A stretch of 64,000 nucleotides of DNA from Amborella trichopoda (Eukaryota > Streptophyta > Magnoliopsida > Amborellales > Amborellaceae). Where the stretch lies: NCBI RefSeq assembly GCF_000471905.2, contig NW_006499603.1:1137390-1201389 (forward strand), read 5' to 3'. The position numbers and the translations under genes were made by a program. Positions 11,566 to 22,589 of this stretch are shown here, in pieces (the stretch's first letter is position 1; each line of letters opens with the position of its first letter). The notes under the pieces are model-generated. The model was not told the DNA's origin. It ran no database searches and saw only the letters and a list, made by a program, of their open reading frames with translations.

Positions 11566-13075
11566 TCCTTGTTTGGATAGGAAGAAATTAGGAATCTTAG
11601 ATATTTGAAATCCAAGAAAATCTATAGATTTTCAATATCAAGGATTTTTATCATGGATTCCTCAAATCTCTTGTTTGGATAAACTACACAAAATTCATAG
11701 ATTCCTTGCAATTACTTCCATGTCCATTGTTTGGTGACAAAACTTGATGCAATTTCTTTATTTAATTTTTTATATACTTTCTTTCTCTAAAACTCAAAAT
11801 TTGAGACAATGTATCTATAAAATTTTTGAGATAGTTTCTCTCTCTAAAATTTGATATGGTTTGTCTCTCTAAACTTTAATATATTTTTTATCCAAAATTT
11901 TAAATTTGAAATTGTCTATCTGAAATTTTTTAGATAATTTTTCTCTCTAAAATTTTAGGTTCTTTACTCTCACTAAAATTTAGTATAGTTTCTCTTTCTA
12001 AATTTTTAAGATACTCGCTATCTAAAACTTAAAACTTGAGATAGTTCTCCTCTTCAATAATTTTGAGATAGTTTATCTCTCTAAACATGTTTAAATAGTT
12101 TCTCTCTCTAAAATATGATATAGTTTTTCTCTCAAATTTTAAGATACCTTCTATTTCTAAAAGTTAAAATTTGAGATAATTTCTCTCTAAAAATTTTGTA
12201 ATAGTTTTTTTTTCTAAAAATTTTTATGTACTTTCTCTCTATAAAATTTGATATCGTTACTCTCTTAAATTTTAAGATGCTTTCTCTACCTAAAACATCA
12301 AGTTTTAGATATTTTCTCTCTCTAAAATTTTCAACTAGTTTCGCTCTTTAAAATTTGATATAGTGTCTCTCTAAACTTTGATATACTTTCTCTCTCTAAA
12401 GTTTAAAATTTGACATTCTTTCTCTCTCTAAAACTTAAATTTTGAGATAGTTTTTTTCTCTAAAATTTTTTGTGATAGTTTCTCTCTTTAAAAATTTCAT
12501 ATACTTTTTCTATTTAAAATTTGATATAGTTATCTCTTGAAAATTTTAATATCTAAAACATAAATTTTGTGATAGTTTCTTTCTCCAAAATCTTTGAATA
12601 GTTTCTCTCTCCAAAAAATTTTAGGTTGTTTCTCTCTCTAAAATTTGATATAATTCGTATTTCTAAAATTTTAATATATTTTATCTTTCTAAAATTCAAA
12701 ATTCGATATAGTTTCTCTCTAAAACTCAAAATTCAATATAGTTTATCTCTTTTAAAAAAGAGATATTTCTCTCTAAATTTGTTTTGGTCATTTCTCTTGC
12801 TAAACTTTATAATAGTTTCTCTCTAAAAGTTAAAAAATACTTTCTCTCTCCACAATTTTAAGAATGCTTTCCCTCTCTAAAAATGATATAGTTTCTCTCT
12901 CAAAAAAATTGAGATAGTTTTTATTTTTAAAACTTTTAGGTACTCTCTCTAAAATTTGATATAGTTTCTCTTTTTAAAAGTTAAAATATGATACTGTTTC
13001 TCTCATTAAAAATTTTGAAATAGTTTTTCTCTCTAAAAATTTTGAAATAGTTTTTCTTTCTAAAAATTTTGTTCT
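11566..13075. mobile_element. Right arm of the foldback structure (inverted copy)
   Basis: This is the reverse complement of the left arm. It starts with tccttgtttggatagg, continues with sequence complementary to 11230-11430, and then carries about 1.3 kb of the complementary theme gagatagtttctctctctaa. The outer terminus facing 13076 is not recognisable, so this copy may be truncated. The two arms could pair over more than 1.3 kb with a spacer near 11441-11565. Confidence 0.7.
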
Positions 13076-13950
13076 CTATCTCTGTTTGTTATTGTATTCT
13101 TACTTTAGACAGTGATTTTAGATTATATTGGGTTTTTCTGACTCTCTGATCAACTGATTCTTTGATAAAAAACATTATTGTTGACTGTAGAATGGATTGA
13201 TCACGGCTTTTGCCTGAAATCTAGGGCTTTTGCTCTTCACCCATATAGGATTTTGCATTTTTTAATTTTTTTTGCTGAAATTTATGGCAATGATGGGTTG
13301 ATAATGGGGTTTTTCTTTCTCTCTCCCTGTTTGTTATTGTATTCTTACTTTAGACTGTGATTTCATATTATATTGGGTTGTGACATTCTCTGTTTAGATG
13401 ACATTTGTGGGGTTTCTAGATTTGTCATGAAAATCAGCAGGATTTGTTTGAAATTTTGTGCCATGAAAATTCTGCTCTTTTGGTGTTGCTCATTATTAAT
13501 TCCAGTAATGCCTTTTTTTTTTTTCCATAATAGAGGGGAATATAATTTCTTTAGTTTTAAAGTGAATGTGGGAATTATTTACAGTTGATCACGCATTGCT
13601 TTGGATCCAGAGATCGAAATTTTGAATTTTTTTTTTTTTTTATGCGGTTTTAGTTTCTTGTTTCTGCTTGGATATTGTTCAATTTTTTTTAATGGAGTTA
13701 TTTCATTGATAATTGATTATAGCAATTGGATCATACACTAGAATAGGTGTTAAGAGTGGAATTAAGAAATTTACTTGACGAAGTCGATTTCGCTTGGGTG
13801 GTCATGGCCAAGTATGGATCTTTTATGTTAATTTTTTTTAGGCACATGGAATCTTAGCTTGATACCAAGCATTGACTCATGTAAAGAAGAAATGCATGAA
13901 TTGCCAACATTTTCATTTTCTTCACTCAATGGTGCCATTTGATCGTTCTA
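13076..13950. other. Non-coding T-rich stretch with a 53-bp direct repeat
   Basis: About 53 bp reading ctgtttgttattgtattc and onward occurs at about 13084-13136 and again at about 13327-13379. The stretch is T-rich with long T runs, like plant introns or 5' leaders, but no exon can be supported. Confidence 0.45.
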
Positions 13951-14302
13951 CGAGCTCCTCAAATTCACAAAGAGTTATTCAATAAGCGGCATTCGACATT
14001 TAGAAATGTGGTAGAGATGACATTTGGGCTTTGGAAGGCCACATTTCCTGTACTCAGGAATCAAATGCAGTATCTTATATGAACATAGGTTGATGTAGTT
14101 GTTGCATGTACAATATTGTACAACTACATCATATTGACACGAGGAGCCGATAGCATAAGAGAGCTGCATTTTCGAGGGAGGGTTGAGAGTGAACTGGTAA
14201 TTAACGGAGATGATGATTTTTCGTAATTGACTTAGGGGCAAACTAATCATGCTGCGAGATGCCATGGCGACGCAATTGTGGGAGGCCTACCTAAGTCGCT
14301 AG
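13951..14302 (+). pseudogene. PIF/Harbinger transposase, C-terminal remnant
   Basis: The plus strand encodes the end of a DDE transposase of the PIF/Harbinger (HARBI1-like) family. From 13984 it reads NKRHSTFRNVVEMTFGLWK followed by ATFPVLRN, matching the family block around the third catalytic acid; that Glu (14014-14016) is kept. Then comes VVVACTILYNYI, the usual 'ACCxLHNFI' block, and after a frame shift near 14260 the tail MATQLWEAYLSR with its stop at 14302. In-frame stops at about 14080 and 14086, the frame shift and the absence of the N-terminal two thirds show a dead copy. The opposite-strand frame at 13975-14265 is a shadow of it. Confidence 0.8.
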
Positions 14303-14985
14303 AAGTTATTTGGCCCATTTATTATGTTAAAATAACACAATATACCTTTTTCCTTGCAAAGTATATTTGTGTTAAACTAATGTTTTATTGATTTTCAATT
14401 ATGTATGTTTAAACTATTACAGGTTATTGTTGAATGGGCTAATTTTATACTTGATTATATATGGATGCATGAATTGTGAATGTTACTTGACATGCATCAC
14501 AAATGCCATAATAGATAACTTATAAATGTTGTGTGCCGTTATAATCTTATAGAGAAAGAGAACACACAAATGTTTTAAGGGATAAACAACAACAACAATA
14601 AGTTTATTGTTGAATGACGTATATTTTTTAGTTTTGAGATATAGATGCATCAGAGGTATATGTAAGTAGTACTCAAGTTATTATAAGAGTGATTGTTGAA
14701 TGGGCTGATTTCTTACTGCTTGCATTGTGCATGTGTGTTTGAATGAGCTGATTTTTTAGTGCTTGCATTTTCAATTATATATGTTTAAATTATTACAAGT
14801 TATTGTTGAATGACGTATATTTTTGAATTGTGAATGACGTATATTTTTTAGGTTGAGATATGGATGTATAAGTGGTGTATATAAGTAGTGCTCAAGTTAT
14901 TATAGAAAAATAATATTGAACTTTACTTTTAATTGATACTGTATTCAAAAAAATAATATTTTATAAATTAATAAGAGTTTATCTA
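14303..14985. repeat. AT-rich stretch with dispersed local repeats
   Basis: Phrases such as ttattgttgaatg and gacgtatattttttag recur several times between about 14420 and 14880, suggesting local duplication in a non-coding AT-rich segment. It may be non-coding sequence of the Harbinger element. Confidence 0.4.
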
Positions 14986-14989
14986 ACAC

Positions 14990-15174
14990 AAAAACTCATA
15001 AACCAATAACTTTTTAACTTCTCATTATGTTATCAAACATAGAAACCACTTTTTTATTTTTCAAAGATGTTATCAAACACAAAAACTAAAAACTTTTTCA
15101 AAAATTATTAATTTATAATTTTTTATTAACTTTTAATTTCGTATTCTTGTATCCCGTTATCAAAGAGGCCCTTG
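14990..15174. mobile_element. Putative hAT-like MITE end
   Basis: The segment carries the phrase gttatcaaacacaaaaact and similar, and ends cgttatcaaagaggccc, which read from the other strand is the typical start of small plant hAT MITEs (GGGCCTCTTTGATAACG). The opposite end was not found, so the element is partial or degraded. Confidence 0.4.
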
Positions 15175-15542
15175 AAAAAAAGAGAGGGGAATATATTTTG
15201 AGCCACGTGGGGCAATTTACCGGTTATGTTTTTTTACTACTTTTTTTTAAATAATTTATTAAATCCGCCCCGTGCAGTTATTTGAAACGCGGGTTGTTTT
15301 AGAGCCACGGATTGACCAATGAATGCGAGAGTGCTCGTTTCTGACATATCGAAGCAATTATTATGTATCGTACAACCCGCAAAATTCAAAAAGGGCTTTG
15401 CCTTGGGAGTGGAACGAGGCGACAGCTGATCCTTTGCAAAGTACAATGGCGACGGTGGGTTAAGAGCCTTGCACCTTTCCTCGAAGGCCACCCCATGCAT
15501 TCATTCTTCATTTTTGCCCTTAACTATTTTTCAACCGGGTGC

Positions 15543-15895
15543 GGTTTGTGTAGAGCCACGCTCTAATCAATCAAAACAATGCGCACTCGATAAAATATAA
15601 AAAATCTTTGTGATAGTTTTAAAATGTATTTTTATTTATAATTATAAAATTTAAAATTTTAAATATTAGAATAAATTGAGTATTTTTATGAAAATTTGAA
15701 AATTTTGAAAGTTGGATGTCCAAAAAATACGTTATAAGATGCACTATTTTCAAAACTTGAAATCCATTTTATTTCATCTATCTTGATGTTGAAATAATCA
15801 ATTTTAAGATATTTGGCCATCAAAACAACCTCTTCTACTGAAATTTTTTAGTGGGTTCTAATTTGATTGTTTAGAGCCTTGACTCTATATAAACT
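15543..15895. mobile_element. MITE copy 2, inverted relative to copy 1
   Basis: This 353-bp element is the reverse complement of the MITE at 7244-7625. Its right end (complement AGTTTATATAGAGTC) matches the other copy's terminus, and its left end (GGTTTGTGTAGAGCC) is a diverged version. Internal sequence stays alignable for about 290 bp. A related end-like motif (tagagccacgg) also occurs at about 15298, so a third fragment may sit just upstream. Confidence 0.75.
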
Positions 15896-17300
15896 TTTTT
15901 TTTTTTTGTGACGTAAAAGGTATTCCCATAGTTAGCTTTTTAATTATTTTGAAAAAGAAAAATATCTCTATGCACTTTTCTTTTAAGGTTTTTATTTATC
16001 AACCGATTCAAGGATTCAAAACATATGCTGCATAGATATCACATGTTTTATATATTATAACCCCTTAGATCAACTTTATCTCATTTTTTTTACCAAAACA
16101 AATATCTTTTTAACCCAAACAAAAAGCTCGAAAAGACATGTTTTTTTTTCTATTTGTTTTATAAACCCCTTTCTCTCTCTCCAAACCTAGGTTTAAGAAA
16201 AAGCACACGAAGAGAGAGAGAGAGAGAAGGGGCTTAGAAATGAATAGAAAAAGAAAGGTTTAAAAACAAAATGGATTGGTGACCCGGATTGTCCACTTCA
16301 AACTCTGTGTCGGATCGGAGAATCAGTCGAATCAACAAGTTTTGTCCCAAATATTTTTCAAACAATCATTATAAATATATAAAAATAGCATTCTTTTAGT
16401 TTCTAAAAGAAATCAGGAGTGGTTCATTATGTACTTTCATTACTTTGTAAAAATATATAAATACATAGATGTTGTTTTCTTGTATGGATGTCTGTATAAT
16501 TATTAATTATATAGTACTATAAAATTACTTTCAAAATAATTTAAAAACATTAGAAAACACTCCCATATTATAAGATTTAAAAAAACTTTCCAATATAAAG
16601 CAAAACTAGTATCACATCAAAGTATCGCACATTTATTAATTTGATTTACTCATCCAAAATTATCATAACCTAGCTAACTATAATATTATATATTGAAATT
16701 GGAATTGCTTATTTTACAATTATTTTACTACAAATAAGACTAAATTTAAAATGCCTTATAATATCATTAAATTTAAAAAATCTTATTTACAACTATAAGA
16801 AAAATAATATACTATATAAATTATAATGTAAATAAATTAATAAATAAAATAAAAGATTTGGTTATCAATAGATAATTGTTAACTGTAATATTATAATAAC
16901 TATGATTAAAAAATTATTAGAATATACTTCCATATCAAAAACCCTTTCTAAATTTCAATGTTGTGACATTAAAAAAAAAAATCAAAAAGAGATTTTGAGT
17001 TTTATCCAAACAAATAGAAAATAAAGATATCAAAATTCAAAGAATAAAAAAATGAAAGAAAGAAGAAGAAAGAAAGTTGAATCATATACCATGTACATCA
17101 TATAGTTTATCTATTTTACTGAATCACAACAACCTTTTGTGTTTAGTTTTTATTTTTGTTAATTGGACCTTACTTGAAGTATAAGGTTCACTTCATGTTA
17201 ATACACACAAGTTTACAAGGCCTCTCGGCAACAGCCACAACACTCAAAAAAAAAAAAAAAGCTAATTTTTAATAGGGTAACATAGCACATGTGTTCAAGT
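15896..17300. other. AT-rich stretch without gene
   Basis: Very AT-rich, with homopolymer runs and a GA run near 16212-16228. No reading frame of interest and no element ends were recognised. Its right end borders the LINE remnant. Confidence 0.5.
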
Positions 17301-17309
17301 CATATCCTT

Positions 17310-18170
17310 AAAAGTATCAACTCCACTTATATTTCTCTCATCCCCAAAGAAGTTATTAGTGTAGAACTCAGTGATATCGTCCAATTAGCCTTCTTTCAAA
17401 TCTTTATAAAATTATAGCAAAAGCTCTAGCTGAGAGACTTAAAGTTGTTCTTCTTTTCTTTCTTTCTGGAAAACAATTTCCTTTCATTCGTGATAGAATG
17501 CTTACAACTAGTATTCTCATTGCTCAATAATGCTTGCACTAAAGATCCCTTGAAGGAAAGGAAGGGGTTGTTATTGAGCTGGACATGGAAAAAGCTTTTG
17601 ATAGAGTTGAATGACAAGTTCTATTGGAGATCTTGAGGTGTATGGGTCTCGGTACTAAGTGGATCTCTTAGATCTCGGGTTGTTTATCCTCGGCACACTT
17701 TTTTGTCCTTATTAATGGTTGTCCACAAAGATTCTTCAAGGCCTCTAAGGGTATTAGACAAGGAGATCATCTTTCTCTACTCCTTTTCACCTTGGTTGAA
17801 GAAGGATTCAGTATGATGTTAAAAAATATTGTTGAGCAGGGTAGATTGAGAGTTTTTCTAGTGGGGTCCAGTGGGCCAGTCATTTCCCACTTACAATATG
17901 CAGACAATACTTTAATTTTTTGTAATGCTGACCCAGTTATGATAAAGAATCTCAACAATTTCCTTGTTTGTTACCCGCTAGCTTTGGGTCTTAAAGTTCA
18001 TTTTCATAAAACTTTTATGGTTGGGGTTTCTTGTGATCCAAGTCTTCTTCATTCTTTGGCTTCTCTCCTTCCCTGCAAAATTGACAAGTTTCCTTTTAAA
18101 TATTTGGGTGTCTCTATCTCAAACTCTAAGTTCTCTAGTGCAGTCAAGAACCCTTTGATCCAAAGGTACC
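17310..18170 (+). pseudogene. L1-type LINE reverse transcriptase remnant
   Basis: The plus strand keeps the order of an L1 reverse transcriptase. It starts with ISLIPKEV, then ELDMEKAFDRVE (motif A, with the catalytic Asp), GIRQGDHLSLLLFTLVEE (motif B), LQYADNTLIF (motif C) and FKYLGVSIS (thumb). In motif C the usual YADD has become YADN (17897-17908), losing one catalytic Asp. The frame is open only from 17792 to 18253; upstream parts carry stops and frame shifts. The endonuclease domain is absent. The right end is cut off near 18175, where LTR sequence of family A begins. Confidence 0.85.
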
Positions 18171-18175
18171 AAAAG

Positions 18176-18363
18176 GTCACATGTTATTCCCGTGCGCTCT
18201 CCCTACACCAGTCTCTATTAAAGGGGACTGGTTTTCACAGTCACGACCAATAACTTTCGGGACTCATTTCTCCCTCGTTATGAGTCGGGTCACGTTCAAA
18301 TTTTGTAAGTGTGTTCGTCTTGTCAAGACGAGCGTTTTGATATGTGGTACGTTCCGTGACGAT
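18176..18363 (+). mobile_element. Family A LTR fragment (plus orientation)
   Basis: This piece matches the inner-left part of the family A LTR at about 36630-36815 and 60065-60255, with shared phrases such as attaaagggg and tgtggtacg. It is a truncated Ty3/gypsy fossil. At about 18363 it meets LTR sequence of the same family in opposite orientation. Confidence 0.65.
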
Positions 18364-19175
18364 GTCGGACATGGTAGCAAGACAGGCACGGTAACTCAAA
18401 CCGGTATGGTGGCAATACTACTCGACGAAAGAACCAAAACCAGCCAGCCTAGCACCATGGCGGGTCTGATGCGGTAGCAAGACCGACACGGTAACTCAGA
18501 CTGGCATGGCGGCAATACTGCTTTACGACGAGACTACCATGACAATGCTAGACTTGGCCTGTCCCTTGGTCAAATGAGAGAGGAAGAAGAAAGAAGAGAG
18601 GAAAAAAAGAGAGAGGAAAAGTAGAGAGAGACAGAGAGAGGAGAAAAGAGATAGAAGAAGGCAGAAGGGGAGGAAAAGAGAAAGTAAAGAGAGAATAGAG
18701 AGAACAGAGAGAACCGAGAGAACATAGAAGAGAAAGAAGACGAAGAGTGGAGAAAAAAGGTTGAAGATAACAGAAAGTGAAGAGAGATTAAAAGAGAAGA
18801 CATAAAAAAAAGAAGAAAAAATGAAGCGAAGGGAGAAAAGAAGAAGATAAGAGAAAGGAGGAGGAGAAGAAAAAAGAGAGAAGAAGAAGAAGAAGAGAAG
18901 AGTAGAGTAAAGAAGGGAGAAGAAGAGGAGAAGAGAAGAAATGAGAAGAGGGAAGAAGAAGAAAAGAGAAGAAGAGAGAAGAGGAGAGACAAAAGAAAGT
19001 AAAGAGATAAGAGAGAGAAGAGAGAAAAAAGAGGGAAGATTGAGAAGAAAGAAGAGGAAGATAGAAGAAAGAAGAAAGAAGAAAGAAGAAAGAAGAAAGA
19101 AGAAAGAAGAAAGAAGAGATAGAAAGAAGAGAAGAAATAGAGAAGAGGAAGAAAGAAGAGAAAGAAGGAAGAGAA
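18364..19175 (-). mobile_element. Family A LTR middle segment with ~600-bp purine run
   Basis: On the minus strand the part at 18364-18565 matches the LTR stretch at about 38530-38740 (shared phrase gtctagcattg). The rest, 18570-19175, is almost purely purine on the plus strand (AAGAAGA-type), an expanded version of the CT-rich part of that LTR. The long open frames on both strands translate simple repeat and are not genes. It is a fragment. Confidence 0.55.
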
Positions 19176-20275
19176 TGGTTAGGTGCCTCGATCTCGCTCT
19201 CAAGATCTGGATGATTGGGCGGCACGTGTCTCGAGTTTCAGGGGAGACCCAACTTTTGAGATCGTTCTCTCGGGAATCTCATTCGAGAACAAGGGCAGGT
19301 ATTACCAACTAATGAGAGAGGAATTTAAGGTGGGTTCGAGACTTACTCTAGCTGGCTCGCATGGGCGCTCTCTTAGATCATGAAGAAAGCCCACCAAAAA
19401 TAAATCTGGTTCGGAATTGCTTCCTTGGCTTGTATTCTCATGTTTTTGCAATCACATATATATGGCAAAGGTTATAAGATAGGTGGGTCAGTGGACCTCA
19501 CCTAGCCTTTTGGGTGAACGTACATAGGCGTGCACATTCAAAAGAAGTAGGAAAGAATGAGAGAAGAAAGATGGGGGAAAGAAGAATTTGATCAGGTAGG
19601 GAGATCAACACAATGACTAAGTTGGTAGGTAATTGGCCAGACATGATAATAAAATGGGCTCGATAACTCAGACCGGCTCAACAGGATTACTACTATACGT
19701 CAATACTGATACTGACTAGCTAGACACGATGGCTAGTTTGTCGTGGCGATAAAGCGGGCGTAGTAATTCTGGCACAACAACATTACGGTTAGATGACAGG
19801 ACTACCATAAGAGGCGAATCTCAACCCTTCTTAATCAAACGAAAGGATAACATAAACAATGAAGATTATAAAGAGAGAGTAAGAAATAAGGGAATAGCAA
19901 AGAGAAGAGAAAGAGAGGAAGAGAAAGAAATAAGGAGAAGAGTATGAGAGAACAGAGAAGGAAGGAGCAAAGAGGGCGAAAGACACAATCAACGTTAGGC
20001 ATCGTCGGATGTGTTGGAAGACGAAGAAAAGGAAAGAAACAGTTAGTGTTAGGCATTACCGACTAGGTTGGAAAGAGAAGAGAGAGACAGACACAGTCGG
20101 TGTTAGGCTTCGTCGATTGCGTTTAAGAAATGTGGGGAGAGAAGACACCATTGGCGCTGGGCCTCATCGGCTGGGTTGGAAAGAGAAGAGAGAAAAAGGA
20201 CACAATCAGCGCTAGGATTCGTCGGCTGTGTTTAAGAAAAGAGGAGAGAGAAGCTATAGTCGGCGCTATGCTTCC
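19176..20275 (-). mobile_element. Family A LTR, 3' part of copy A2 (minus)
   Basis: Read on the minus strand this matches the last ~1.05 kb of the solo LTR at 59682-62542, ending at the same terminus CACCTAACCA. Phrases such as gcctagcaccgac and gtaatgttg are shared. It joins directly to internal (gag-pol) sequence of the same family near 20275, so material between pol and this part of the LTR is missing from this copy. Confidence 0.7.
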
Positions 20276-22587
20276 GAGATCTGCATCATGTGACAGACTT
20301 CCTGAGAATAGAAGCTCTGTCCTCTTGACTCCTTGAGCCTCTAGTCAAAGTCGGGCTCAGGGGGCCACTGGGGTTTCTTCGGCTTTGTCCTCTTGTGCTT
20401 CTTTATGGAAGAAGATGGCTCTGACTTGGCTCGAGCAGCCAGGGCATCAACAACTGTTAAGAATCTAGCTGCCTAGGCTAATGTATTTCTCAGTCACCTC
20501 TGATGTGACCTACTTATATTGTTTCCCTCGAGTTCTCTTTCAAGAGCCTCGAAGTCTGGACATTTTAAGATTGTACCTGCAGGAGACATAGAAGAGGAAG
20601 GAGAAGAAGAAGGAGAAGAGGTAGAGGAAGAAGAGGGGATAGTAGGTGAGGGACTTTTAAGGTCGTTCCCCTCATCGGATCGATTTGGGCAGTTTTTTAC
20701 GTCATCACCAGAGTTGGACGTGTGCAGGGGGTCTTTTGGGTCTTTCCCCTACTTAGATTATTGGGGGGTGCTTTTAATGTTGTCACCCTCATTGGACGTG
20801 CCTCGAGTAAAAGATGGCCCAGGGATCTCCTCTTGATGAGCTGAGAGAGTAAGGTTGACTGTGCCGGGGATAAAGTCTTGTAAGGTCGGCAATGAAGGAA
20901 GAGGCTTGAGGAATTTTTGCTCGACCGATGGCTGAAGAATCTTGTTCTTTCAACGAGCAGCCCTTGGTGCCCGTCTCCTGCTGGTTACCTTTGGAGGTGC
21001 TTGATCCGTCCTGCTAGGTTTGTGAATAGCCCTAGCTTGATGAATTGCCTCTCGCTTTAAAGACTTGAGTCTGCTCTGCTTGTGATAGACTCTCCATGGT
21101 TTGGAAATCGAGTGTTTAGCGGAATCGGAGGCATCCTTATGGGAATCTTGCATTGAGACACCCTCCTGGACGTAAGCAATGTAACCTCTCTGGACTCTTT
21201 CCGTAAGTACGGTTTCGAACCCATAGCATTCGCTCAGCTCGTGGCCCCATATCTGATGATACGGGCACCAGTGATTTTTCATTCTCTGAGCAAGGTGCTT
21301 GGGTTGCCTCGTCGGCTTTGGTGTAACGAGTCCTTGTTGGAGCATCATACTGAACAGAGTGTGAAGGAGATCCGATGGCAGCTCATCAAAAGGGCATGGT
21401 CCTTTGTCTTCCTCTTGTATTGTCGTCGAATGGGAAGCCTCAGTTGCCTCGAATGCTTTCTTAAGTTCTTCGAGCTTTATCTGACCTTTCTGGATCAGAG
21501 CCTCAATGATGTCTTTAAGTGTGTAGCACTCCTTTGTGGGGTAGCTCATCCTTCGATGAAAAGCATAGTATTTTGCATGTGTATCGAGACCAGCTTGATC
21601 AAGAAACTTGCTCTCAGACAGCTAAATCATATTTTGCTCTAGCAATAGTCGGAGTAGTGCAGGAACCCATTCCTTTTCAAACGGATAGACCTTATTTTGA
21701 TGCTTGACCCAATAGTCATCTCAATTAAGGTTTGCAGGTGGGGGTACCCGATTATTTGACTGTTGTTGCTTGCCTCCCTGAGGCGTTGTCTGCATCTTTG
21801 TTGTGCCTACCCCTTTGGAGAGTACGCTTCTTCGAATCACTAACGGCGACGACCGCACTAATTACCCCTTTCTGTTGATTGCCCCAGGCGCTGGCCTGAG
21901 ATTTACCATTGCCCCTGTTGTTTCTCGAGCTCGAAGACTGTTGACGTGACCTGCTATGGTGGCATGACAAACTCTCTATGCAAAATGACTTAGAGATCAG
22001 CTCTGACATGGAGGTCGGATTGGGGGCCTCAACATCTAGAGCAATCTTGGGTCGCATGTTTCGTACACAGGTTTGGACTGCTTCTTTCTCAGGCATGGGA
22101 TTAGGATGTGGAGCAAGCAAATCTCTCCACCTTGCTATGAATTAATCCATGGGTTCATCTAGTTCCTGGGTCAAGGTGAGAAGCTCGATGGTTTGGATCT
22201 CTCTGTCGACCTCATAGAAGTGCTGATGGAATAGTTTCTCCATTTCCTCCCAGGATGTACTGAATTTGGGGGAAGCCGAGCATACCACTGAAAGGCCGGG
22301 CCATCAAGGATTTCAACAAACTAACGGAGGAGCCTCCCATCAGCCGTTGTCTCTCGACATCCTGCTTGGAAATGTGCAATATGCTGGTGCGGGGATGTTG
22401 TATCATTGAACAAGGGAAACTTCCCTTTTTTGTAGTCCGAGGGAAATAGAACCTGATCAATGTAAGAGGGGTACAGTTTTTTGGAGAGTGTTGTACCTTG
22501 TATTCTCGAGATTTGTCTATTCTTCAAGTTGTGGGTTATCATGGCATCGATGTCTGCTTGACACACCGAAAAATGGGTGGCATCCAT
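20276..22587 (-). mobile_element. Family A Tat-type internal region: gag and start of pol (copy A2)
   Basis: The minus strand carries a fossil gag of a Ty3/gypsy Tat-lineage element. From 22587 it matches the gag of copy A1 (FNDTTSPHQHIAHFQ block), followed by the linker MSELISKSFC, a zinc-binding block CPYHQIWGHELSEC near 21260, and a spacer to about 20280 that aligns with 52604-53080 of A1. A 199-codon frame is still open at 20950-21549. The copy is broken in several places and lacks reverse transcriptase, RNase H and integrase. Its right edge abuts a LINE tail. Confidence 0.8.
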
Positions 22588-22589
22588 CT

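Noticed and set aside
18523-19312. Long open frames (up to 226 codons) on both strands, Ser/Leu/Phe-rich or Arg/Lys/Glu-rich
   Set aside because: They translate a simple purine/pyrimidine run; composition is repeat-driven and no motif is present.
20009-20336. Two 68-codon plus-strand frames rich in Arg/Glu
   Set aside because: They are antisense translations of the repeated family A LTR text (gcctagcaccgac phrases on the minus strand).
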